From Steroidobacteraceae bacterium (GTDB lineage: Bacteria; Pseudomonadota; Gammaproteobacteria; Steroidobacterales; Steroidobacteraceae): 64,000 nucleotides of DNA. The notes under the pieces are model-generated. The model did no database searches and was not told where the DNA came from. It saw only the letters and a program-made list of their open reading frames with translations. Below are positions 16,972 to 24,010 of the stretch, in pieces (the stretch's first letter is position 1; every line of letters starts with the position of its first letter). The translations under genes and the position numbers were made by a program. The stretch lies in NCBI GenBank assembly GCA_019187185.1, contig JABAQU010000009.1:101521-165520 (forward strand), in the 5' to 3' direction.

Positions 16972-18342
16972 TCAGAACGTGGCCGAAGGTGGCGGATAGG
17001 AGAAGGGTTCGACCATGCGGCCGTCGCGCTTGGCGATACGGCCGCTCTTCATCACGAAATCGACGTCGAGGAGCGTACCGACGTCGTCGAGCGGGTTCCC
17101 GGCAACCGCTATGAGGTCCGCGAGTTTGCCGGGCTCGAGCGTGCCGACCTCACCTGCGATGCCGAACAGGTCGGCCGTCGCGACGGTGGCGCTGCGCAGC
17201 GCATCCATCGGCGACATCCCGAAGCGGACCATCAGGCCGAATTCCTTGGCGTTGTCGCCGTGCGCGAACGTGCCGGCGTCGGTGCCGAATGCGATTTTCA
17301 CGCCGGCGGCGTACGCACGTTCGAAGGCCTTGTGTTCGTTCCGGATGCGAACCGATTCAGGATTCGGGACCTTGAAGATTGGCGGTGGGTAGCTCGCCGA
17401 CAACGTCGGCACGAGATAGGTGCCCGCTTTCTTCATCATCGCGAGGCCCTCGTCGTCGACGAGAAAGCCGTGCTCGATCGAATCGACGCCGGCGTGCACC
17501 GCCTGGCGGATCGCGAGGGCGGAGTACGCGTGGGCCGCGGCTTTCAGCCCGAGCAGGTGCGCGGTCGCGACGATCGCCTCGACCTCGTCCGGGAAAAACT
17601 CGGGCTCGAGCGCCGTGTTCGAGCTGAAGCCTCCGGTCGAGGTGAACTTGATCACGTCGGCGCCGAGCTTGTACTGAAAGCGCACTGCCTCGCGGCACTC
17701 GTATGGCCCGTCACACGTGCCATCGCGCAGGCGTGCCTGCGGGTCGCCTGTCGCGTCGAGCGGCAGCGTGTCGCCGTGCCCGCCGGTCACCGCGAGCGCC
17801 GAACCCGCGACCAGGATGCGCGGACCGATCATGCGGCCTTGCCGTATCGCATTGCGTACGGCGAACACGGACGAGTCGTCGGATCCGAGGTCGCGCAGCG
17901 TCGTGAAGCCGGCGGCGAGGCTGCGCCGGGCGTAGATCATCGCATTCACGGCACGCTCGGCTCCGGTCGACGGATTGCGGTCGCCGCGCTCGGTACGGTG
18001 CCGGCCGAACGACGGTTCCATCGCGAGGTGCACATGGGCGTCCATCAGGCCGGGCAGCACGAACCGGTTGCGCAGGTCGATCACTTCGACCATCGCGCCC
18101 GCGGACGTCTGCAGCACAGCTGCATCGGTGTACCCCTTGTCGACGGACAGGATGCGATCGTTCCTGACGATGATCGACATCTCCCGTTCCGGCGGCCGGC
18201 CCGGTACGGCGAGCAAGATTCCGGCGTGCACGACGACATAGCGGTCCGGCGGAGCTGCAGCGACAGCTGCGTGAGGCGCGGCGGCAGGCAAGAGCCCGAC
18301 GATTGTCGCCAGCATGCGTGCGACGAGCCAGGATGTACGCAT
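16972..18342 (-). CDS. exported metal-dependent amidohydrolase (imidazolonepropionase/prolidase-like group)
   Basis: 456 residues with a signal peptide (MRTSWLVARMLATIVGLLPA). Amidohydrolase metal ligands are all visible: MDAHVHL (HxH), IKFTSTGG (Lys), AAAHAYSA (His), SIEHGFL (His) and GTDAGTFAHGD (Asp). C-terminal strands (LEPGKLADLIAVAGNPLDD) close the beta-sandwich. This subgroup hydrolyses N-acyl or dipeptide-like amides in the periplasm. The start at 18342 gives a proper signal peptide; an alternative ATG at 18372 overlaps the LysR stop (ATGA) and would add ten residues. Downstream of the LysR gene and upstream of the NTF2-fold gene on one strand. Confidence 0.83.
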   Translation of the reverse strand: MRTSWLVARMLATIVGLLPAAAPHAAVAAAPPDRYVVVHAGILLAVPGRPPEREMSIIVRNDRILSVDKGYTDAAVLQTSAGAMVEVIDLRNRFVLPGLMDAHVHLAMEPSFGRHRTERGDRNPSTGAERAVNAMIYARRSLAAGFTTLRDLGSDDSSVFAVRNAIRQGRMIGPRILVAGSALAVTGGHGDTLPLDATGDPQARLRDGTCDGPYECREAVRFQYKLGADVIKFTSTGGFSSNTALEPEFFPDEVEAIVATAHLLGLKAAAHAYSALAIRQAVHAGVDSIEHGFLVDDEGLAMMKKAGTYLVPTLSASYPPPIFKVPNPESVRIRNEHKAFERAYAAGVKIAFGTDAGTFAHGDNAKEFGLMVRFGMSPMDALRSATVATADLFGIAGEVGTLEPGKLADLIAVAGNPLDDVGTLLDVDFVMKSGRIAKRDGRMVEPFSYPPPSATF

Positions 18343-18368
18343 TCGAGTTTCCCCCGCAGTGCCGGATG

Positions 18369-19214
18369 TCATGCGTCCGCCGCGACGCGCCGGATCGTGT
18401 CGAGCGCCAGGGCGAGCGGTTCTGCCTGCATCTTCGTCGCAAAGCACAGGTAGGCGGGTAGTCGAAAGTCGGGCGCATCCGCCACGCGGTGCAGGCGGCC
18501 CGCGAGTTCGAGCGCGTGCGTAAGGCGCGCGGGGAAATAGCCCGCACCGCCGCCTGCCAGCAAGTGCTGCAGGCCGAGCCAGCCCATGTTCACGCTGAGC
18601 CCCGAGCCGGCGTAGTCGGGAAATGCCTTGCTGTGGTGGGCGTGAAACTCCGGGCCCCAGTCGACGTACACGTAGTCACGGCCGGGAGCGGCGCGCACAT
18701 CCTTGCGCGAGGAGACCATCACGAGCCGCTCCTCGAGCAGCGGTTCGATCGTGAGTCCGGGGCGCGCCTGCGGTGTATAGAGGAGGGCGACATCGATGCG
18801 GCCGTCGACGAGCCCCGCCATCAGTTCATCGCCGAACCCCATGATGGCGCGCACGCCGACATCGGGCGCGACGACGCGAAATGTCGCGATCCAGTCGAGC
18901 AGCAGTCCCTCCCACAGGCCGAAGCGGGCTGCGACCGTGAGGCTCGCGCGAAAGCCGCTCGCGACGCCGATCTCGTGGCGGGCCTGCTCGACCGTGCGGG
19001 TCAGGAGCGATGCGTGGCGCTGGAACTGGCGCCCCGCGGCGGTCAGCGATGCACCGGACTTGTTGCGCACGAAGAGGGCCGCGCCGAGCGTGTCTTCGAG
19101 CCGCTGGATGCGGCTGCTCACGGTCGACTGCGTGACGTGCAGGCGGGCCGCGGCGTCGCCGAAGCTGCCCGTGTCGACGACAGCCAGGAAGGTACGTGCG
19201 AGCTCCGTATCCAT
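18369..19214 (-). CDS. LysR-family transcriptional regulator
   Basis: 281 residues. N-terminal winged helix: LARTFLAVVDTGSFGDAAAR, then HVTQSTVSSRIQRLEDTLGA and LFVRNKSGASLTAAG, the standard LysR DNA-binding domain. The C-terminal effector domain has FGDELMAGLVDGRIDVALLY and LLEERLVMVSS. It is the first gene of the minus-strand set with the amidohydrolase, with which it overlaps or nearly overlaps, and it diverges from sodB, so it may control either. Imperfect dyads in ATATATCCGATGTATAT (19219-19235) in the divergent region could be its operator. Confidence 0.87.
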   Translation of the reverse strand: MDTELARTFLAVVDTGSFGDAAARLHVTQSTVSSRIQRLEDTLGAALFVRNKSGASLTAAGRQFQRHASLLTRTVEQARHEIGVASGFRASLTVAARFGLWEGLLLDWIATFRVVAPDVGVRAIMGFGDELMAGLVDGRIDVALLYTPQARPGLTIEPLLEERLVMVSSRKDVRAAPGRDYVYVDWGPEFHAHHSKAFPDYAGSGLSVNMGWLGLQHLLAGGGAGYFPARLTHALELAGRLHRVADAPDFRLPAYLCFATKMQAEPLALALDTIRRVAADA

Positions 19215-19249
19215 CGATATATCCGATGTATATGGACAATATTAGTCGT

Positions 19250-19278
19250 TTGTCAAATGTAAACAGTGCGCGTAGGGT
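19250..19278 (+). promoter_or_regulatory. candidate sigma70 promoter for sodB
   Basis: TTGTCA (19250-19255), 17-base spacer, TAGGGT (19273-19278), followed by a GGAG site at 19296-19299 nine bases before the ATG of sodB. The -35 is good, the -10 weak, so activation or a moderate level is expected. The same intergenic region holds AT-rich dyads that may serve the divergent LysR gene. Confidence 0.4.
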
Positions 19279-19308
19279 CAGCGCTCGTTCAACACGGAGC
19301 TTGTCGCC

Positions 19309-19935
19309 ATGTCCATAGAATTGCCGGCCCTGCCATACGCCCTCGAAGCGCTCGAACCGCATGTGTCCCGCCAGACCCTGTCGGTCCACCACGGCAAGCA
19401 CCACGCCGCGTACGTCGAGAGAACCCGCGCATTGATCCAGCGCACGCCGTACGAATCGGCGTCGCTCGAGGACATCGTGCGCGCACACGGCGACAAGCCG
19501 GGCCCGCTGTTCAATGCCGCGGCACAGGCCTGGAACCACGCCTTTCTCTGGCAGAGCATGCGCCCGAACGGGGGTGGGGATGCCACCGGGCCGATCGCCA
19601 AGCGCATCGAGAAGGATTTCGGCAGCCACAATGCGTTCCGCCAGCAGTTCATCAAGGCGGCCACCGAGCAGTTCGGCAGCGGTTGGGCCTGGCTCGTGCT
19701 CGACGGCGACACGCTGCGGATCACGTCGACCTCGAATGCCGCGACACCGCTCGTCGGCAGCCAGCGGCCGCTGCTGACACTCGACGTCTGGGAGCACGCG
19801 TATTACCTCGACTACCAGCATCGCCGGCTCGACTACGTCACGGCGTTCCTTGCGCACCTCGTGAACTGGGACTTCGCGAACGCAAATCTCACCGGGGAGC
19901 GCCCGGTCGCCGAGTCGCCGCGAAAGCGCGCGTGA
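19309..19935 (+). CDS. sodB: superoxide dismutase, iron type
   Basis: 208 residues. All four metal ligands are visible: H27 (SVHHGKHHAAYV), H77 (AAQAWNHAFLW), D159 and H163 (TLDVWEHAYYLDY). Gln73, four residues before H77, is the Gln position typical of Fe-SOD (Mn-SOD carries its Gln elsewhere), so iron is the likely metal. Removes superoxide in the cytoplasm; no signal peptide. Slightly longer than E. coli SodB because of the extra C-terminal tail TGERPVAESPRKRA. Monocistronic, ending in a hairpin shared with the convergent decarboxylase gene. Confidence 0.93.
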   Translation: MSIELPALPYALEALEPHVSRQTLSVHHGKHHAAYVERTRALIQRTPYESASLEDIVRAHGDKPGPLFNAAAQAWNHAFLWQSMRPNGGGDATGPIAKRIEKDFGSHNAFRQQFIKAATEQFGSGWAWLVLDGDTLRITSTSNAATPLVGSQRPLLTLDVWEHAYYLDYQHRRLDYVTAFLAHLVNWDFANANLTGERPVAESPRKRA

Positions 19936-19939
19936 GCGC

Positions 19940-19975
19940 CGCGTCACGCCGGGCGCCATGCGCCGGCGTGACGCG
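19940..19975. terminator. 13-bp perfect hairpin between convergent sodB and decarboxylase genes
   Basis: The arms CGCGTCACGCCGG (19940-19952) and CCGGCGTGACGCG (19963-19975) are perfectly complementary with a 10-base loop. There is no clear T-run, so it is not a classical intrinsic terminator, but its place at the meeting point of two convergent genes fits a bidirectional end or RNA-stabilising structure. It covers the decarboxylase stop codon and its last codons. Confidence 0.5.
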
Positions 19976-21416
19976 CGACGATGGCTGCCGACTCCTCGGC
20001 GACGTGCGTGACGCAATCGTCGATGCGGTCCTGGTGCGTGCGAAAGCTCAGCACGCAGACACGTGCGAGGAATCGCCCGCCCGCATGACAGCCGGTGATG
20101 ATGACCTTGCCGCGACGCGTGACCCGCTCGAGGAGCTCGCGCGTCGCGGCATCCTCGTCGGCGAGCGTCGAGCCCGGCCACGCGAGGTGAAACGCGAAGA
20201 GTGACAGTTGCGGAGGCGCATCCATGACGACGTGCGGCAGCGCGGCGATGCGCTGCGCAGCGTCGAGTGCGAGACGGCGCTTCTCGGCGAGCGCGGCGCG
20301 ATAGCGTGCGGCGCCGTAGAGCTTGAAGGCGAGCCAGACGCGCAGGCCCCGGAAATTGCGCGACAGGTCGGGCCCGTACTGGTGCGGGTCGTAGAATTCG
20401 TCGCCCTGGCGATTCTCCGGCATGTAGCTCGCGGTCTCGGAGTGCGCGGCCCGCAGCGCCTCGCCATCGCGCACGAGCAGCGCGCCGCTGCCGTACGGCA
20501 GGAACAGCCCCTTGTGCGGATCGAGCGTCAGCGAATCGGCATCGGGCAGGCCCGCGAGCAGTGGGCGCAGCTCGGGGCACAGGTGAAAACTCGCTCCGTA
20601 CGCACCGTCCACGTGATGCCACAGGCCGCCGGCCCGGCACAGGGCGGAGATCTCGCGCATCGGGTCGACCGCGCCGGTGTTCGTCGTGCCGGCGGACGAC
20701 ACGACGAGGAATGGCAGGAAGCCCGCCGCGCGATCGCGCTCGATCGCGTCGTGCAGCGCATCCACCCGCATGCGGAATTGGGCATCGACGGCGATCGAAC
20801 GCACGCGGTCGGGCAGGATGCCGGCGAGGCGCGCGGACTTGCCGACGGAGTGATGCGTCTCCGACGACAAATACATCGTGCCGCGGCGCAGCTCGGCACC
20901 GAGCAGCCGCTCGCGCGCGCAGACGATGGCCGAGAAATTGGCGGTCGAGCCGCCGGTCGTGAACAGGCCGCGCGAGCCCGCGGGAAACCGCATCCACTCG
21001 CGCAGCCAGTCGAGCGCGTTGGCTTCGAGCTGCACGAGGGCGGGCGCGGTGAGCCACACTCCCGTATAGCGGTTGATACCCGCCGCGATCAGGTCGGCGA
21101 GCGCGCCCGGAAATACGCCACCGCCCGGAATGTACGCGAGGTAGCCGGGGCTCGCGGTGTTGTAACTGCGCGGGATCCATTCGTCGAACAGCGCGTCGAG
21201 CAGCGGTGCGAGGTCGGTTCCGTCTTCCGGCGCGGGCTCGCGCAGCGCGCGACACAGGTCGGCCGCGTCGACGTTGCCGCGTGCCGGCTGCTCGCCGATC
21301 GTCGCGAGGTGATCGACCACGCGCTTGACGACGTCCTCGCCCATGCTGCGCATGACCTGCGGCGAGAACTCGAGATCGGCATCGCCGTCCGTCATCGGGG
21401 CAGGGTCCTCGATCAT
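19944..21416 (-). CDS. PLP-dependent group II decarboxylase (aromatic/glutamate decarboxylase family)
   Basis: 490 residues. Features of the family: SPGYLAYIPGGGVFPGALAD near residue 100, TTGGSTANFSAIVCAR, SSETHHSVGKSARLAG, HVDGAYGASF (Asp that binds the PLP nitrogen) and LTLDPHKGLFLPYGSG with the PLP lysine. Decarboxylates an amino acid such as an aromatic one; exact substrate not readable. Translation is coupled to the upstream amidase by an ATGA overlap (21413-21416). The two enzymes together could free and then decarboxylate an amino acid, but the amidase is secreted while this enzyme is cytoplasmic. Confidence 0.88.
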   Translation of the reverse strand: MIEDPAPMTDGDADLEFSPQVMRSMGEDVVKRVVDHLATIGEQPARGNVDAADLCRALREPAPEDGTDLAPLLDALFDEWIPRSYNTASPGYLAYIPGGGVFPGALADLIAAGINRYTGVWLTAPALVQLEANALDWLREWMRFPAGSRGLFTTGGSTANFSAIVCARERLLGAELRRGTMYLSSETHHSVGKSARLAGILPDRVRSIAVDAQFRMRVDALHDAIERDRAAGFLPFLVVSSAGTTNTGAVDPMREISALCRAGGLWHHVDGAYGASFHLCPELRPLLAGLPDADSLTLDPHKGLFLPYGSGALLVRDGEALRAAHSETASYMPENRQGDEFYDPHQYGPDLSRNFRGLRVWLAFKLYGAARYRAALAEKRRLALDAAQRIAALPHVVMDAPPQLSLFAFHLAWPGSTLADEDAATRELLERVTRRGKVIITGCHAGGRFLARVCVLSFRTHQDRIDDCVTHVAEESAAIVARHAGAWRPA

Positions 21417-23935
21417 GGCATCATCAACGATGGAGCGCGGCGGTGATGCGTCGCGCGCTCGTAGGCGTACCCCAGTTCGAGCAGGCGACGATCGTCCCAC
21501 GGTCGGCCGAGGAACGAAATGCCGACGGGATAGCGGTCCCCGATGAACCCGGCAGGCACCGTGACCTGCGGCAGGCCCGTCATCGCGCTTTCCTGGCAGG
21601 TACCCGGCTCGGAGCCGTAGCGCACGAGGCCACCTTCGTGCGTGTGGGGTCGCGCCTGGTTGGCCGGGTACAGGATGGCGTCGAGCCGCTCCCGGTCCAT
21701 CAGTCCGACGAGCGCTGCGCGGAACTCGTCGCGAGCCGCGTGGAAGGCGTCGTTGGCTGCCGCGAGATCGCGACCTTCGGGCATCGGCCCGTTGGCATCG
21801 CGCAAGCGCGCTTCGCCCTCCGGTGCGAGGCGCCCCGAGGCGAGCAGGTCGTCGATCGTGAGGACGCGCTCGCCGGGGGCCGCGCCGCGTGCGAGGTAAG
21901 CGTTCCACGCCGCCTTGAGAGCGCCGGGCGCGCGGCCGCGGGCAGCGACGTACAGCGCATCCAGGTGGGCGATGCCGACCTCGACGAGGGTCGCACCATG
22001 GGCGCGCAACTCCGCCTCGACGCGATCCATCAGGCCTGCGACCTCGCGTTCTCCCGTGAAGCCGACGTAGCGCTGGCGCAGGAGTCCGATGCGCGCGCCC
22101 GTGAGCGTCGCCGCATCGAGCGAGGCTGCGAACGAGCCCGCGATGTGCGCGTCAGCGCCGTCGGTGACCGGGTCCTCGGGATCGCGGCCGACGACCTGGT
22201 CGAGGGCGAGCGCAAGGTCGCGCACGGACTTGCCGATGGGCCCCACGGCATCGTTGTACGGCCGCAGCGGTTGCACGCCCGCGCGACTCGTCAGGCCGCG
22301 CGTCGTGCGGATCGTTGCGAGCGAGGCGAACGACGCGGGGTTCGACAGCGAGTTGCAGGTGTCGGTGCCGAAGGCGAGCGCCGCTAAATCGCCAGCGACC
22401 GCGACCGCGCTGCCGCCGCTCGATCCTGCCGTGGAGAGGGAGGGATCGAAGGCGTTGCCGATCGTGCCACCGACGCTGCTGATGCCGAAGTCCCCGAAGG
22501 GAAACTCGTCGAGATTGGTCTTGCCGAGGAGCAGGGCGCCCGCGTGACGCATGCCCGCCGCGACCCTGGAGTCGAGTCGTGGCCGATGCTCCCTGAGCGC
22601 GAACGTGCCACCGGTGCTCGGCATGCCAGCCACGTCGATGTTGTCCTTGAAAAGGACCGGTATGCCGTGGAAGGGGCTGCGGACCACACCGGCCGCGCGC
22701 TCTGCATCGAGTGCCCGCGCTGCGGCGAAGACCGCGGGATTGAGGGCGAGCAACGCGTGAAAGGCGGGACCATTGCGGTCGAAGAGCGTGAGGCGCGTCA
22801 GGTACTCGCGCAGCAGGTCTTCGGAAGTGGTCTCACCCTGCGTGAGCGCACGCTGCAGATCATCGAGGCTGCGGCCGGCCACATCGAACCGGCGGCGGGG
22901 CTGTGCCCCGGGGATCTGCCAGTTGACGATCGAGGCGCGCATTGCGGGTGTCAGTCCGCGCAGATCGGGGTGCGCGAGCAGCGCGCGCGCGACCGCGGTG
23001 ACACGCGCGATCTCGGTTCCGGCCGCAGGCACCCGCGCATCGCCGGCGCGGTACACCGGATCGAAGTACGGTGCGACGATCGCGTTCTTCAACGTCGTCG
23101 GCGGCCCGCCGCGGGGATCATAGACCTCGCTGAGCCCCTTGACGACGAACGTCATGAGGGCCTGTGTCTCACCCGGTGTCAGCGTGAAGGTGAAAATGTA
23201 GGCGACATGTGCCGGGTCGTAGCCCGGATAGGCATCCGTGAACGGGTCGGCGTACATGTCGCCCGCGCGCAGCTGCAGCATCGCAGTGCGGGTGCCGAGC
23301 ACCTGCGACGACGGTCCATGTCCCGACGGACCATCTTCGGGATTGGCCACGGACGCTGCGTTCTGCATCAACGTGACGAATCCGTCGCTCGCGTCGATAT
23401 GGCGATCGCCGTTGCCGCTCGTGGCGATCGCGACGAGTCCGCCCTCGGCATAGGCTCCGGCGGCACCGCCCCATGCAACCGACACAGTGAGCCGATTCGG
23501 CGTTACGTTGCGGAAGGAATCGACGTAGCGAAGGTAGATCGCGTCCCGTGGGGCATGGATCGAACGCGATGCGACGATTCCGCCCGCGAGCACCGGTGTC
23601 AGTGAATCGAATCGTTCGCCGTCGCGCGCGAGTCCGAAGCCGCGCAGTACATGATTGGAGATGATTGCGCGCCCATCGGCACCCACGACGCGCAGCTTCA
23701 GATAGCCGAAGCCGTTGAACGGATTGGCGCGGCCGCCGGTCGCGATGCTGCCGCTGTCCTGCGCCCATGTCGAGGTGTCCTGTATGTCCCAGAACTGGCC
23801 GTCTGCATCGGGGAGCGGCGTGACGGCGCAGGCGTTGCGCACGTACGCGGTGACCATCATCGCCAGTGCGACGTATGCGAATCGCGGGCAGTGCGTGTGC
23901 ATCGACTGGACACTCGCAATCGTGTTATGTCGCAT
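21413..23935 (-). CDS. exported amidase-signature hydrolase with extra N-terminal domain
   Basis: 840 residues, far longer than a usual ~480-residue amidase. A signal peptide is present (best if translation starts at the in-frame ATG at 23902; neither start has a clear ribosome site). Residues ~40-330 form a beta-rich domain I do not recognise. From ~360 the amidase-signature enzyme is complete: catalytic Lys in IPVLFKDNIDVAG, STAGSSGGSAVAVAGD and GTDTCNSLSNPAS with the Ser-cisSer pair, then GLTSRAGVQPL and GPIGKSVRDLALAL. Hydrolyses an amide outside the cytoplasm. Overlaps the decarboxylase gene and diverges from the S8 protease. Confidence 0.85.
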   Translation of the reverse strand: MRHNTIASVQSMHTHCPRFAYVALAMMVTAYVRNACAVTPLPDADGQFWDIQDTSTWAQDSGSIATGGRANPFNGFGYLKLRVVGADGRAIISNHVLRGFGLARDGERFDSLTPVLAGGIVASRSIHAPRDAIYLRYVDSFRNVTPNRLTVSVAWGGAAGAYAEGGLVAIATSGNGDRHIDASDGFVTLMQNAASVANPEDGPSGHGPSSQVLGTRTAMLQLRAGDMYADPFTDAYPGYDPAHVAYIFTFTLTPGETQALMTFVVKGLSEVYDPRGGPPTTLKNAIVAPYFDPVYRAGDARVPAAGTEIARVTAVARALLAHPDLRGLTPAMRASIVNWQIPGAQPRRRFDVAGRSLDDLQRALTQGETTSEDLLREYLTRLTLFDRNGPAFHALLALNPAVFAAARALDAERAAGVVRSPFHGIPVLFKDNIDVAGMPSTGGTFALREHRPRLDSRVAAGMRHAGALLLGKTNLDEFPFGDFGISSVGGTIGNAFDPSLSTAGSSGGSAVAVAGDLAALAFGTDTCNSLSNPASFASLATIRTTRGLTSRAGVQPLRPYNDAVGPIGKSVRDLALALDQVVGRDPEDPVTDGADAHIAGSFAASLDAATLTGARIGLLRQRYVGFTGEREVAGLMDRVEAELRAHGATLVEVGIAHLDALYVAARGRAPGALKAAWNAYLARGAAPGERVLTIDDLLASGRLAPEGEARLRDANGPMPEGRDLAAANDAFHAARDEFRAALVGLMDRERLDAILYPANQARPHTHEGGLVRYGSEPGTCQESAMTGLPQVTVPAGFIGDRYPVGISFLGRPWDDRRLLELGYAYERATHHRRAPSLMMP

Positions 23936-23944
23936 GGTACACGG

Positions 23945-23973
23945 TTGAATTCATGGTGTAGCCGGAGTACGGT
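23945..23973 (+). promoter_or_regulatory. candidate sigma70 promoter for the S8 protease gene
   Basis: TTGAAT (23945-23950), 17-base spacer, TACGGT (23968-23973), 38 bases before the ATG at 24011, which has GGGGA five bases upstream. The region is only 75 bases wide and also must hold the promoter of the divergent amidase. Confidence 0.4.
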
Positions 23974-24010
23974 CGGCGGCAGCCAATTCCAGAACAATTC
24001 GGGGATACAC

